Below, piece after piece: positions 12,120 through 26,000 of a stretch of DNA of 64,000 nucleotides. A program made the translations under genes and the position numbers. Position 1 is the first letter of the stretch. Every line of letters begins with the position of its first letter. Under the pieces are notes generated by a model. That model saw nothing but the letters and a program-made list of their open reading frames with translations, was not told where the DNA came from and did no database searches. Source of the DNA: Arenicola marina (Eukaryota; Annelida; Polychaeta; Arenicolidae); NCBI GenBank assembly GCA_964019135.1, contig OZ025253.1, positions 40,164,548 to 40,228,547 of the forward strand, given 5' to 3'.

Positions 12120-13690
12120 GAGCAAATTTACGCTTACCTCGTCGGTCGTTCGTGCCTGGTTTAGGTTCTGTTTATCGCCTTGCGCTAATGGAGAGAGGGC
12201 AAGGTTCAAGTCAAATTAACACCATTGGCGGTTTTTGCGGCTTCAATAACAAGATAATTGATGGTAGAATGCTTCGTTAGTAGCCAATATATAGACCTAA
12301 GCCTACATACCAGTCAGCAGCACCTGTGTTACTGTGTAGAAAGTCAATTAGAGCGTTAGCTAGCTGAATGGGTTTTCGTGGTTTTATTTGCTACCTGAAT
12401 GAATAAAACGTCGTTTTTTAATACTTTTTTATTGTTGAAGTCTTAACTTACAGACACCAAACATCAATCACATAAATAATAATAATGTTTAACTTAACAT
12501 ACACTGACACCCTTCAAATTCTTCGTAGTATCTCTAATAAAATTGATACAATTTGTCGCGGTCAAAAAAATCTCAATGTTAGAGTGATATGTAATACAAG
12601 TATGTGCCCCTTGAGGAGTGACCTTTGCTTGCCGGCACCTTGATATTTAAATGTATCTCTTGAAAATTAACAGAATATCGTTGATGAATAGCTTGTTATC
12701 AATATCAGTCAAGCTAATAATTTTCTGAAAAATGACATCAAAAAATTTTTTTTGATGATGATTGCGCTGACGGACAATATTTTAATTGGGCATGATCACT
12801 TCTTTGATTTAGTTGCCTAATATTTCGCATACTCTATAATACAATATGCTGCTGGCCGACCAAAAGTCACTCATAGAGGGTAGAGGATTGTCTTTTTTCT
12901 CTTACGCATGCGCGATTCCTGTGCCAGGTAACACCACCTTTTCAAGTGGCTTATTTAGTTGCGGGAAAGACTGTTTATCGCTATGTGATATGTAGGCCTA
13001 TATGATTATATTATGTGTATGTATCAAGCTGTTCCAAAAATCGCTTGTAGAGTTGCAGTGTTAATAATCACTTTATCGTTGGATCGTGTCAAGTTTTATC
13101 ACGATTAGGGGCCCGGAAGGAGGGGTCCAGCGTCTAGTGTCGATTTTTCAAATTCTAAGGGTCGAATGTCGATTTTTCACGACGTTCCGTGTCGTTTTTT
13201 GGCTAAGTTCAGTGTCATTTAAATAAAAAGGTCGCTTTTTCAGATCCTCAGTGTCGGAATTTGGGGGTCAATGTCGAATGTCTATTTTTCAAATATGCCT
13301 CTGTCGCGTTTCGCCATTCACCCCTTCCGGACTCCTGCGATTTTATTGTGTTTTTCAGAGCCCGACCTCTTCTCACCGGCCGATCGACACTTGCTTAATA
13401 ACACTGCTTGCTGAAATTAGCGCCTTTGCGCGGATCAATGATACATGAAGATGTACCCGGGGCAGTCACCAGCTTACCGATATCAGATATAAACTGATAG
13501 ACAGACATCGGTGCATGAGAGCGAGTGGGTGCCAGAACAAAGCAGCAGCCGGAGTGAAATCCAGTGGAATGCTCACCTGATGTCACATTACACGGACCAT
13601 GTACCATGACATCATTGTTTGCATCCTTGTATAGTGCCAATTACTATGTCATGCGCGTCACCTCAGTGTAGGGCATTGAGAGACAGTGTC
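12120..13690. other. No gene recognised
   Basis: AT-rich intergenic sequence. At 13130-13310 there is a degenerate run of gtcgatttttc / gtcgaatgtc motifs. No coding, RNA or transposon signature seen. Confidence 0.4.
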
Positions 13691-13806
13691 ACTTACGGAT
13701 GACGTGGATTGATATATATATAGGAAGTTTAGTGCGCCAGAGGCGCCGAACAACTACGGAATACCAAAAATAACATGCAAACGACTGCAACGTATTTAAG
13801 ATATAT

Positions 13807-13876
13807 CCATATATGGCGATGTATATAAAGCGGATATGACGTCATTTGGGTCAACAGAGAGGATGGAATGACGTCA
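13807..13876 (+). promoter_or_regulatory. iGluR promoter: CArG box, TATA box and two CRE sites
   Basis: Within 70 bases there are a perfect CArG box CCATATATGG (13807-13816), TATATAAA (13822-13829) and two perfect CRE palindromes TGACGTCA (13837-13844, 13869-13876). The ATG lies at 13911. The TATA spacing predicts a start near 13850-13855, putting the second CRE in the 5' UTR. SRF and CREB binding are inferred from motif only. Confidence 0.6.
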
Positions 13877-13910
13877 CTATTACTCTGTTGCGCTGAACAC
13901 AATATTTCAC

Positions 13911-14019
13911 ATGATGGCGAATGTTACGCTGGTAGAGGTGACAGCAGTCTCTGTCTTCTGTACGTTGTGCTTGGCTCTTAGCGTACTCGGGCATGATTCT
14001 CGCACCATTTCCCCCATTG
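13911..14019 (+). CDS. iGluR exon 1 (signal peptide)
   Basis: Starts at a tandem ATGATG. I take the first, but 13914 is equally possible. It encodes a hydrophobic leader of about 29 residues and ends ATT G before gtaagt (phase 1). The upstream TATA box at 13822 fits a short 5' leader of about 60 nt. Confidence 0.85.
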
Positions 14020-17000
14020 GTAAGTAAAATTTGTTTTTATATATGCACATTCAGCTCTCGACAAAAGCTTTAATTTTATTTTGGAATTTTCAGCAGGCCT
14101 ACGAGGTACAAAGACTTGCAGGCAACATTAGTTAGGGCTTTAGAGTTTTTTTATGGCGCTTCACCAGTGAGACTGAAATATAACACATGTAGTGGATTTC
14201 ATTTTAATTAATGTTTTGAGTACTTTAAACCTGCAGCGGTTGTACGGCAGTATCCAGGCCGGTTGCATTTTCTCCCTTTTCAGTAGGTCTACGTCGATTT
14301 ACCATCTAACTGTAAATGTAAGGTATATATGTATAATTGTGGATGACTACACACGGGTCAAACCCACTGATCGCGCGTATCTCCCTCTAGGCTCACTCTT
14401 CACTGAATACGGCGAAGGGGCGCCAACCGTACGACTGCTGAACTTGACCGCTCAGTTTGTCAACAGTCGCCCTGATATCTTACCAGATCACAAGCTCGCG
14501 ATAGTGTTGCCCCCTGTATCCGATAACACGATAATGGACACGTTCACTGCGATGCAAATGGGTGAGTGAGTGAAGACTAATCTCAACTTAAAGCAATATA
14601 CTTACATGCGCCATCTCAGATTTTATTACATTTTAGAATCAAGACTAAAATTTTCTCAAAATTATGATGCATATATGTTTTATATCTCTGAGAGTCTGTA
14701 CAACAACAATTTCACCATAAAACTGCGCGGTTTATTTATATCGCGCGCGGACGTGATAGCGAGCCGAGGTCGACATCACACACAAAAGACCGAATAGCGA
14801 ACATGCGCGCAAGGATATAACGCCGGCCATCTTCTGATCCGGTGACCAAACTGCTTCTCGCCAAATAGCCCACAGGCTTTTCAGGATTTAAATTCAATAC
14901 AGAATATACTTATTTAACATGGGGAAGAGGTTGGTAATACAACAAATTACAGAATATATTGCTTTGGGCTTCCAGCATATGATGTAGACTGTAGTCATAG
15001 AGGGGTGATGGTCGAAGGGAGGAAGGGGAACTCAATCGGTAAGCAGGCTGAGCTGCAGGTCAGCAGATCACGGGTTCGAACCCTGCCACCTCCATCTAGA
15101 GGGCAACTTTAATTCATCCAAACCGATTTCCTCCACGCAGGCGGTTCATTGTCCCAATTTAGCCGTCAGACGCAAAAAAGTAACCTTAAAGACCAATGTT
15201 TCATGTAGTAGTATAGACCTGTTCTCCTTTCTTATGACATCGATCGACGTGACAAACAAACATAACATAAAATAAATACAAGTAATGTTTTGTTTTTTTT
15301 CTAGTTTCCGTGTTATTATTTTACCTCTCCTAATTATAATACTTGTAGCAGCGATTGATATTATTATAAAACTTTCATTTATTACTTTTATTTCGAACTT
15401 ATCTTAGAAGTATTGTGTTTCCTATTTTATATCAGTAATGTTATATATATAATATTCTATATTAATACCACTATAATTATATTGCTTATTTATCAATAAC
15501 ATTAAAATTTGTTGTTTTAAGACGGGAATCATAATTTGTTAAAGTTCGAAATTTTTTAAATTCTTATACCTACATGACAATGAGCTTGCAGATATTATTA
15601 TAAACATTACAGTTATCGCTATATACTATTATTTTTCTAAATTATATTATAATATTTTCCTAAATTCTATTATATTATTTTCATAAATTCTATTATATTA
15701 TTTTCCTAAATTATATTATATTATTTTCCTCAATTATATTATATTATTTCCCTAAATTATATTATATTATTTTCCATAATTACATTATATTATTTTCCTA
15801 AACTATGTTATATTAGTTTCCTAAATTATATTATATTATTTTCTTAAATTATATATGAACTGATACATTTATTTCCTGATGTGATGCTTCCAGCGTGTTC
15901 TTTGGCGGAGCTTGGAGTGGTGGCCATTGTAGGTCCGGGCAGGAGCTCAACAGTGAAGGCATCTCAGGCAGTTAGTGCGGGCCTACACATCCCCCAGGTG
16001 GCGCCCTTCGCCACTGACCCGGACTTGACGGCGTTCGGTCAGACATTCCCATATCTGATTAAGGTGTGTACGCAGGATCACCGTGACGCCACCTGTGACC
16101 TTTTTTGCCATCTTGCGAGCATTTCTTCTCGATATCTCAATATTAATCCAATGTACATTACAGTAACACATATAAAATAAAAAATATCATGACGTCAGGC
16201 CAGTTTTTTATCCCCGAAATTCCGTGACAATGCTTAGTTGTTATATTCCCATATGAGATTTGGGTGGGACTGTTCAATATCACGTTGCAAAACAAAAACT
16301 AGCCTGAAGACCTATCAATATTATTGTGTTATTCTCGTCATCATATACCGTTTTTATTTCTAATTTGCGTAGTATTATTTCAGCCCGTTTCATTATAATT
16401 TTTATATGAACGATTAATAATATAATATTAGTTAATACACTTCCTGCATTAGTGTTTTTATTTACCACACTTATCAGAATTATTAGGGTTATACTTTCAT
16501 CTTACACTTAGGGTAATACTTAAAAAGGGATTATGCTTTACCATTTCTTCAGTTCACACATTTTTGACAAAAAATCTCCACCTTTGACGCCAATATGGTT
16601 TAAACTAATCCATATTTACATAATTAATTGGAGATATGCTTTATGCCTTATTTAACTCTAATTTATCTATCTCATTGAAGTAGTTAAAGTTAAATCTAGT
16701 CCATTGCACTTCCATGATTGCTTCATATTTGCCCTTTAGTGATACTGTTTTACTTCTACAATCGAAGACCTCCTTTTCTTGTGGAGGGAGGGGAGGAGAG
16801 GTGGTGGGGGCAAAAAGTCAAACAGGTCATTGTTTTATCTCACCATCGCATCCCATAGGTCACTAACAAATCCATCGACGAAGTCAAGGTAATCATTTAG
16901 GATTGTAAAAAAATATTTTCTAAAAATTATGACCTTTGGCATATATATGCGTTCACATATCGGGTGCAGCAAGCCTTGTTCGCACTTACGTAGTCGAGGA

Positions 17001-20000
17001 CGACAGTTATTTGTAAAATTATGACCTGTTGCATATAAATATCTATATCTGCATATACACCGATCTGTTGCAGTCTGTGCCACCAGACACGTTTCAAAGC
17101 GAGGCTCTGCTGGGTCTCGTGCGGACCTACGGCTGGACGCACATGAGTATCCTGTATTCTGACACGGATTACGGCAGGAACGGACTGCGGCAGTTCGTAT
17201 CGCTGGCCATGGATAACCATTGGGTGGTGATGGCTGCCGAGGAGTTCAGCACCTCTGACGACCTCAGCCACATCGATGCAACAGCCCAGCTGCGCAAAAT
17301 CAGAGACACCGGTAGGAAAGTTAAAGTTGCTCTTACATATAACAATATTTTCCCTCGGAAACTTGAACAATCTTTTGTGAACGGAAGTGATGTATTTAGG
17401 TCCTTATGTTATTCATATATGGTATGCAATAAATAAGAACGCATGTTGATAAGGCACTGAATCTCTTACCAAAATGGCGCATCTTGTTGGGGAAAGTATG
17501 GCTTTCTTGTGTGTTACGTCATCAAAGTCAGACAATGTGGACGTTTATATAAAAATCTTCTTGCTCATACAGCATTTTGTATGCAAAATCTTCCACAGAA
17601 ATGTCTTTGGCACCGTATCTGACTGTGCGAATGACTGTCCGAAATATATATATATATTGTACGGCGAAACGAAGCTCGCCGTGGTGAACAATTCTAGCTG
17701 ACATAAAACATTCCCACCTTCTCTTACAAGTCCCCAAAGCCCCTCTGGAACCGCAATTGCACCTCAAACCTTCATGTGGTGTTTACAAACAACCTCAACA
17801 GCGAGCTTTGGCCGTCCACAGCGTCTCATGACTTATGCCTGGGGGAATATATTTATATTATTGGTGTCCTCATACCAATTGGTCAACTTACAGACACATG
17901 AATCCTGGACAGGCAGCAGAAGTTTTTAATTTGTATTATGAATTATACATAGGACGAACAATGTAGAATTTAATATCTTGTAGGGTAACCATGGCCATTT
18001 GTCCATGACCCCTTATTTCTATTCCTTTCTTAACCGGACTAATGCACTGTAATGGATCTGTACCTATAAAGTCGATACTGATATTACGGAAGTAACTTTA
18101 GTGTTTCTTCTCGCCGCCAGGTGTTCGAGTGGTAATCCTGAACGCCATCCAGTATCTGGCGCTGCCCGTCCTCAGTCAGGCCCGGGATCTCGGGATGTTC
18201 CAAGCCGGATGGGCCTGGATCGGCACTGACGGGATCACCCTGGGCGGGATGGAGGCCCAGAACCACTGGATCGGGGTGAGTTGATGTCCAGGTGAAGGTC
18301 AAGGTCGTGACGTGGGTCAGTTGAGGTCAAGGTCAAAGACGTGACGTGCATGAATTTTATCTTTTACATGAAGTGCATTTATTGAACGCGGTTATCAAGA
18401 TAAACCACCATCTTTCATGGATCAGTACATGAACTTCATGTCCTTAGGTCGAGAATTATTTGACTTTCATGTCAATAGGTCGACAACAATGTCACGTTCA
18501 TGACAATAAGTCGAGAAATATGGCACATACATGTCTTTAGGTCGAGAAGTGTGTGGCCCTCACGTCTTTATGTCGAAGTATATGTGAAATTTGCGCTGTT
18601 AAATTGACTTTATTAAGTTAATTCATGTTTACCTGTTTCCCCATCTTACCCGTACCTGATCAGCGATATAGGCTGGGAGTAAGTACATTTCGGACAATTA
18701 GTTATTCATGAATGTCTGACCTTTCACCTTGTTTCGAAATGATGCTGTAGTGAATTATTAAGGTTCCTTGTGACAAATTTCTTAATTTGTATTACGTAAT
18801 TAATTGCATATGCTTCGCCCGCCCAGCCTGCTTTTATCTTCCCAAATGTTTAGATGATATCCTCTAGATTCCCTTGCCAGGCTTACTATAATAGTGCCGA
18901 GCTGGCCATGAATAATATTGTTCCTTCAAACCTAAACCTTTCCCGCCAAGCATTTGATGGGCTCGCCGCCAGCGATGCTTGTATATCATCCATTTCGCTA
19001 TCTATAGACGCATAGATCTGATTCGCATGCAAACCACTTTCTGTGTTATCATTGCTTTATTGTCATGAATTTCAGGCTTTAAGCGCCATGTATTTCATAT
19101 TGTTGCGCAGTACATGTACAAGAATGAGGTGCGATAGAGAAAGTTTTGCATGTTTGTGAGCTGCTGTTAGAGAAAATGGCTGAACGCAACATGCTGTTAA
19201 GCTGGGTTAACTGGTGGCCACAGTAGTAGCACACGACTCTATGAAACGGTGATTTACCAAATCTGGCCAAAATGGGCTCTACTAGAACCGCATGACATGT
19301 TTTTCTTCGCCAATTGCAGGCAATAACTAGAACTAAAATGAATCATTTTTAACGCAAACATAATTCTGGGACCTAAGTACAATTCTACGGCCAAATGATA
19401 AATACATATCCTGCTTATATCACATATTGAAACAATGGTCAATGTTTTTTACTTAATCGGCTTTCTATGTTTTGCACTTTCCGCGATAGAATGGCTCACA
19501 TATTATTCATCTATTATCGCTAGGCTGATTCGTATAAAAAAAACCAGAGACATTCCGGCCCTGTTTGGCCAATGCTTTTACAAAAAACTCTAATGTGTGT
19601 ATTCCTTCGTTTCCGTTTGTAGAATCGGTCGCTGTGTATTGACGAGTACGAGGGTCTGATTGGCACCACGCCAGCTAGCGAGGACAGCAGGCTGCGTCGA
19701 GACTTCGAGCGATTCCTCAACAGGCGGCTAGACGTGAGTAGTGCTGACACCCAGCGGGAGAAACCGATATCTTCCCGTTCCCGTTCCCGGCTTCAGTTTT
19801 ATAACAAGGGCAGATCAATGGATTCGCTTTACCATTTTTTAACGTGGAGCTGGGCTCTTTCATAGACTGTGCAAACTGGACCCAATGTTCTGGGTAGCCC
19901 ACCCCTTATCACTCCCGTTTCTTTGATATCCCCCTGCCTCCATTAAGGGTAAGTATTTCCGAGAGCTCGCTCCACTAAAAATTCGTTACTCCCCGCCCTT

Positions 20001-23000
20001 TCCATTTTCAACACGCTGAATCTGATCGAAGCCAGCTCATAAGCTAATGATGACGATATGTTGACTAGAAGAGCCCATCCAAGAGTACGGAATATGAGCG
20101 ATGAATCGATCGCTTCTTAAGAGCTGAAAGAGCATGGGCGGATCCACGAGGGTGGGGGGTCCGGGGCGTCCGCCCCCCCCCCCCCCTTTGAGGAAGAACG
20201 CTATCTAAGGCGGCGTAGACCCCCGCTCCCCCGCTCGCAAGTTTGCCCCCCCCCCCCATTTAAAATTGCTGGATCCGCCCCTGAAGAGGATAACTTTTCT
20301 GTTGAAATTCACTGTCCCAGAATTCGTTTATGTCACCAAGACATTTCATACAATGGGTGCAACACAGAACAACGACATGGCGGGAGACTCCCCCGGTAGG
20401 TCGCCGCCATAGACCTTTCTTAATATTCCTCATGAATAATTAATTTCTGCGCGAAAGCGAGGCTAGGAGTGTAAACATCCATGCGGCGCTCGCACGCGGT
20501 GGCACGGAACCACGGCGTCTTGTGATGGCGATCTATTCGTAGGGCCCAGATTGTCACTTACCCTTGTGGAAAATTATCTGAACGAGAATTCCAAAGCATC
20601 CGGCGAGTGACATGTATCCAACAAGTATTCAAGTATTTCAGTGAGGGTTACATCAATGAAGTCAGAGTCAAATCCTTTCAGAGCTTTACATGCGAAAAAC
20701 CGGGTCTTGGGATCAAACTGTGTAAACTGTATCTGAGTTGGCGGCATCAGAATGGGGAGGGTAGTGGGAGATACAGTTAAACGGGTAATAGCATCAGACT
20801 CTGGACTACTTCTGGCACCTGTTGTCATTAATCTTCTCGCCTTGAACCTTTACCGTAGTTTCCCTAATACAAGAGCATATGGTTTTGTACTTACATGTGC
20901 ATGAACACATTTACATTGCAGTGACAGCTAGAGGTCGGTGAGATGTGCAAGGTACAAGCCAAATCGTCCCGTTCTCAAAAGCAGTCAGAAACCCCCCATA
21001 ATATAGACGGTAAAAATTAAAATTTAGGGCCAAAAGGTGCTCGGGATGTGATTGTAAGGGCACAGTAAAAATGCCCATGGACAGGGAATTCGGCAATGCG
21101 TATCAACCCAATCTAGGGCCCCCAATCTACAATCCCTTACCCAACATACAAACTCTTGGGGCTAGATTACAGGATATAGACCCACCACTTTTAAATGTTC
21201 ACGTTCTACGAAATAAAGTTACAGAATATTACGATAATAAAGTAGACAAATTGCCCAAAGGTTCCATTTTAAGCTATCAACATATTTTTGATGGTGTTAC
21301 ATTCCCGAATCGTGCATTAGACTTCATGAATTATAACTACCAAGCACTATTATCAAAGAAAGCCTTCGTAGAATTCGACAGCAGCTGAAAGTCACTGCAG
21401 CAGAAAGTGACAAATTTCAAGAAATTACAATACAACGCCACAACAACCCTGTGTGAAATACCATTAGAATAGGATAACAGCTGCCAAATTACATAGAGTA
21501 TAGGCACCCGGGCAAGCTTCGGAACTATTGTTACAGACAAGAAGGAATAGCAGGGTTTTCTTGTCTTCCGCTAAGATTAAAAGTGTCTAATTGTTAGATA
21601 AATTGTTTATTGGTAACTTCAGGCACCAGGCCCATCGTACAAAAACAAAACACAAAAATAACATACAAAAAAAACGACAAGAGCAAATCTTGTTACTTAG
21701 AAAGAACTGGCTAAACCTTTTCATAAATATTGAACGCTTTTTGAATAAATTTTGCCCAGGTGATTAAACATGTTCGGATGTCATAATACATTACAAAAAC
21801 CTCTTAATATCATATATCATTCAATATCTTGAAGAAAAGTAATTTTGGCGGATATGAACATACAACGGGCATTTCATTAAAATATGAAACTCATCAAGAG
21901 AGGATGTATTTTCACCTTCTAAGAAATATTTACAGGAGTTAACTCCGCCCCACCCCCCCCCCCCCCTTCCTGCAGAATGATCTAGTTAACAGCACCCTAC
22001 ACCTGAATCTGACTAAAATCTGTCGTAGTCTGAAGTCCTCAAGAAGACACAAGTATGGTTTTCGTATGAGCAACGTCTTATACTCTTTATAATTCATCAG
22101 GACTCGTCAATTTAGTGTTGAGTAGTGGTCAACCCGTGGTCACCATGGCTGGCCGCACCCCTTGATATGCGATAATAATGATAGTTCCGTCTGATTTTTT
22201 TTAACTAAGTTAAGTCTGTAAATGTGAATCTTTATGTGAATATGTGTAGATTGTAGATCTCTATAGATACACTAGCTGCAATTGGGCGTTCGACAAAGAA
22301 AGTTTGGATGGTGTTTATATTGATACATTTACGGTAGGCCAGAGCGCCTGCTTTCAGATTGTCGGCGCCGTGGCCGTTTCAAGGTCAGACCCAATATAAT
22401 ATTACAAGGATCGGGCAGAGGTTTTAAGACGTTCACACAACGTGTTGAACATTTTGTTTGAGTCATACCAGGACGTTATATGTTAGAGTAAACACCCGAG
22501 TCCATTGCGTTTTTGACACAGATGTTCTCTCTGGATTATAACTCTTACCCTAAATAACGGACTTTCTTTCCGCCGGATAACATGTACCCACTGATTTTTT
22601 TCACTTTTCTGGCTTGGAGAGGCATGTAACTGAGTATTATCATCTTTTCCCGCAGACGAGGAACATACTGGTACTGAATAAAAGGCGTGACTTTGTCCAG
22701 AACTGGACGCGTCTGGATCCGCCATGGCGTTAAGCTGTAGCACGTGGCGCTTGTTTACATCGTTTACACTCCTAGCCTCGTTCTCGCTCTGCATGCATAA
22801 TTTTTGAGAGGGGCCTACGGGAGCCACCCTAATAGATGAATATCTGTACCGTTATAATGATATCATTATATCACTGTTACACATTATTATAATTTTGCGT
22901 CAATATTTTTCCTATTATTATGACGTCACTAGGCCTCATTTTTTTCCTATTATTATGACGTCACCAAGTGTCACTATTTTATTACCTCATTATTACGTCA

Positions 23001-26000
23001 CTCTGGTTCTATGTCGCCCTCCCCCCCCCCCCCCCTCCCTCACCCCAGAGGTACTCATTGGCGCTGGCTGACTCTCTGCTAGCCGTGGCCTATGCACTTA
23101 GTGACCTGCATCAAGACAATCGCACACTACGGCCATATGACGTCAAGCACGCATGTTCAAACACTTCCGTCAAGCCGTGGACAGACGGCCACGTATTACT
23201 GGATTATATACGTCAGGTAAAGCGACACTTTATCCTGGCAATGTGAATATAATATACTAATGTGATTTTTTACTTTGAACTTTGAGCCAATTATCGTATA
23301 TAATGTATATCAAATTATCAAAGCTCCCATTAAAGCATAAATGGTTTTAGAAAGCATGCATGATTCACTGGGAACCAGTCAATCCACAGTTTCTACTTGA
23401 TGGCGGAACCAGCCTACTTGAGCATATTATCTCCACACAGAGTGCAATATGTTGAAATATATGTATTTAAAGCAATATATTCCGTAATCTTTTGCATTAC
23501 CAACCTCTTCTCCATGTCAAAGTATATTCTGTCTTGAATTTAAATCCTGATAACATGTAGGCTATCCGGAGAGAATCAATTTGTTCACGGGAGCAGAAGT
23601 TGGTGGCCGGCTTTATATCCCTGCGCGCCGGTTCGCTGTTATGGTATTCCGTGTGATGTCGACCGCGGTTCGCTATCACATCTGCGAGCGATGTAAATAA
23701 ACCGGGCATTTATGTTGAAATTGTGGTTTTACAGACTCAAAGAAATATAACATATATATGCATCATAATTTTTAGATACCTTTAGTCTTGATCCTAAAGA
23801 ATCTAAGATGGCACATGTAAGTATATTGCTTTAAACCAGACTGATCCAGTACTGATATGTAGGGCTTATCACCTAATACCCTATAGCACCATTAAAATTA
23901 GTTGTAATTCAGCCTTGGATACACTATATGCTGCCATGTTATTCTTGTCACTTCCAGGTTGAAGGCCCCGGGGTGCGAACGCACATCCGGTTTACAGATG
24001 ACAGGTATCCGGTGTTTAGAAACTACGACGTCCTCAACCTGGTGGAAGGGCAGTGGCTAAAGGTGTGACGTCACGATATGGCAACACTTGCTCAGTGCAC
24101 AGAAAACTTAACTACTAACTAACTACTAGCAACCTAGCATGGCGCATTGGTCTCTATGGGAACGTTTGGGTTTTTATTGGGCCCATACTAGGGTCGTGTC
24201 AGACCTTTAATTATAGTTTCTCAATGAAATTATGATGGAACCAAATATGCCCTATGCACATGTTAAATCGTGTAATTATGCTTAAGGGGCCAGATAGACG
24301 TATGAGCAGATTTGAAATATTGTAGTCAATTCAGTATTTACGTTGTTAGATCTTACGTTGACGTAATGTGCGCACATTTTTTTTTCGCCAGATCGGATCT
24401 TGGAACTACGACAGTAAAGCAATGAATATGACGTCATCGCCTGTCTTCCCCGGATATGTGCACATTCCGCCATCTGACCTTGACCTAAATATGCAAGATA
24501 TCACGTTCAACGTGGTAACTATTTTGGTAAGTTTCGACATGGCACAACATTTCCAGTGATATAAAGGTCAGACTTTTTAGGAATTATTGTGTGTCAGCTT
24601 TGGGACCTAGGTAGCAAGGACGCAGAACGCTTTTATGTCGCGTGGCTCAAAAGTATTCGATGCATCTTTAATTTAGAGCCAAAAACTCACTCTCGATATA
24701 TCCATCTTCTCTGTGGGGAAAGACCAGTTCAGAGGCCACTCGCCACTCGATTTATGATGTTTTTCAGAACGAGGCAGGAGTCATGCAATGGAATATTACA
24801 ATACTGTAGGTAACGACAATTATGGGAAGCAAATCATCTGCCGGAAAAAAAAGTCAATGCCTTTAACTTCCTTCGAGCATCTTACTCCGGCGTCAACGCT
24901 TGTGACCAAATAGCAGCAGGTGCAATTCTAGATTTTAATACTCGAGGGACCGGGATATGGATTTGAACAATATAAACGACATTCTGCACTATTTATGTAC
25001 GGCGTAAGTTTCATGTTCATTTACTCGTTCAGTTTTGTGTTCTTTCCATTTCTGGTTTTCTTTTCTTTCCGTGTACTACAAGTACGAATTAAATACAAAT
25101 TTTAAAAAAGCACTGTCAAAAATGCAACAAATATTCATGTTGTTAACATTAATTATTGAGGCAACATTTAATATAGATACTCATAAAGAATTAGCATGTA
25201 TGACGTCTTAATGGGGGGTTCTGATTTGTTATCTTGTGCGTCCTTCCGGTAAAATATGTCAGGGCTAAGTACAGTTTCAACATAGCTCACGTATAACTCA
25301 CGCTTACTATTTGATCCAGTCATTACGGTCGTTCATCCATGGCAGGGCGAACCACCGGTTCAACATAGCACACCCCTACCATTTACCATACAAAACCACT
25401 TCGTAGGCTATAACATAAGGAAGATGGACCGACTTGCTAGGCGGTTAGTTACATGATCAGGAACAGTACCGCGTTACTTATGCATCTGATTCACCCTCGT
25501 GTTAATTACTGCCGCGCCCTCTGCGGACGCGTGCTCTAATAACGTAAATAACTAAATAATAAAGTTCACGTGTCTGACGTTCTGCAAACGTCTTGCTAAC
25601 TTTCCCACCTAACAACATGGCTACATGTATTTTTCACGCGAACCTTGCCAACTTTGTCTTCTATGTCCGTAACTGACGTGGTTGTGACGCCTTCGTTGCG
25701 GAACAGGAAGAGCCGTTTCTAAAGGCAAACCCCGCCTTCCCCAACGCGTCCGATGACGAGTTCGTCGGCTTCACAGTTCAACTGCTCCAGGAACTCCAGA
25801 ACCATCTCGGCTTCCGGTACAATCTGCACCTGGTGCATGACGGGAAGTACGGCTCTCGAGACCGCGAGACTCACGCCTGGAATGGCATGGTCGGCGAGAT
25901 TATCAACGGGGTGAGTTATAGTAATATATAATATATTATGTAAAACTATATAAAATATCATGTATACTATATATATTATCATGTATACTATTTAAATTAT

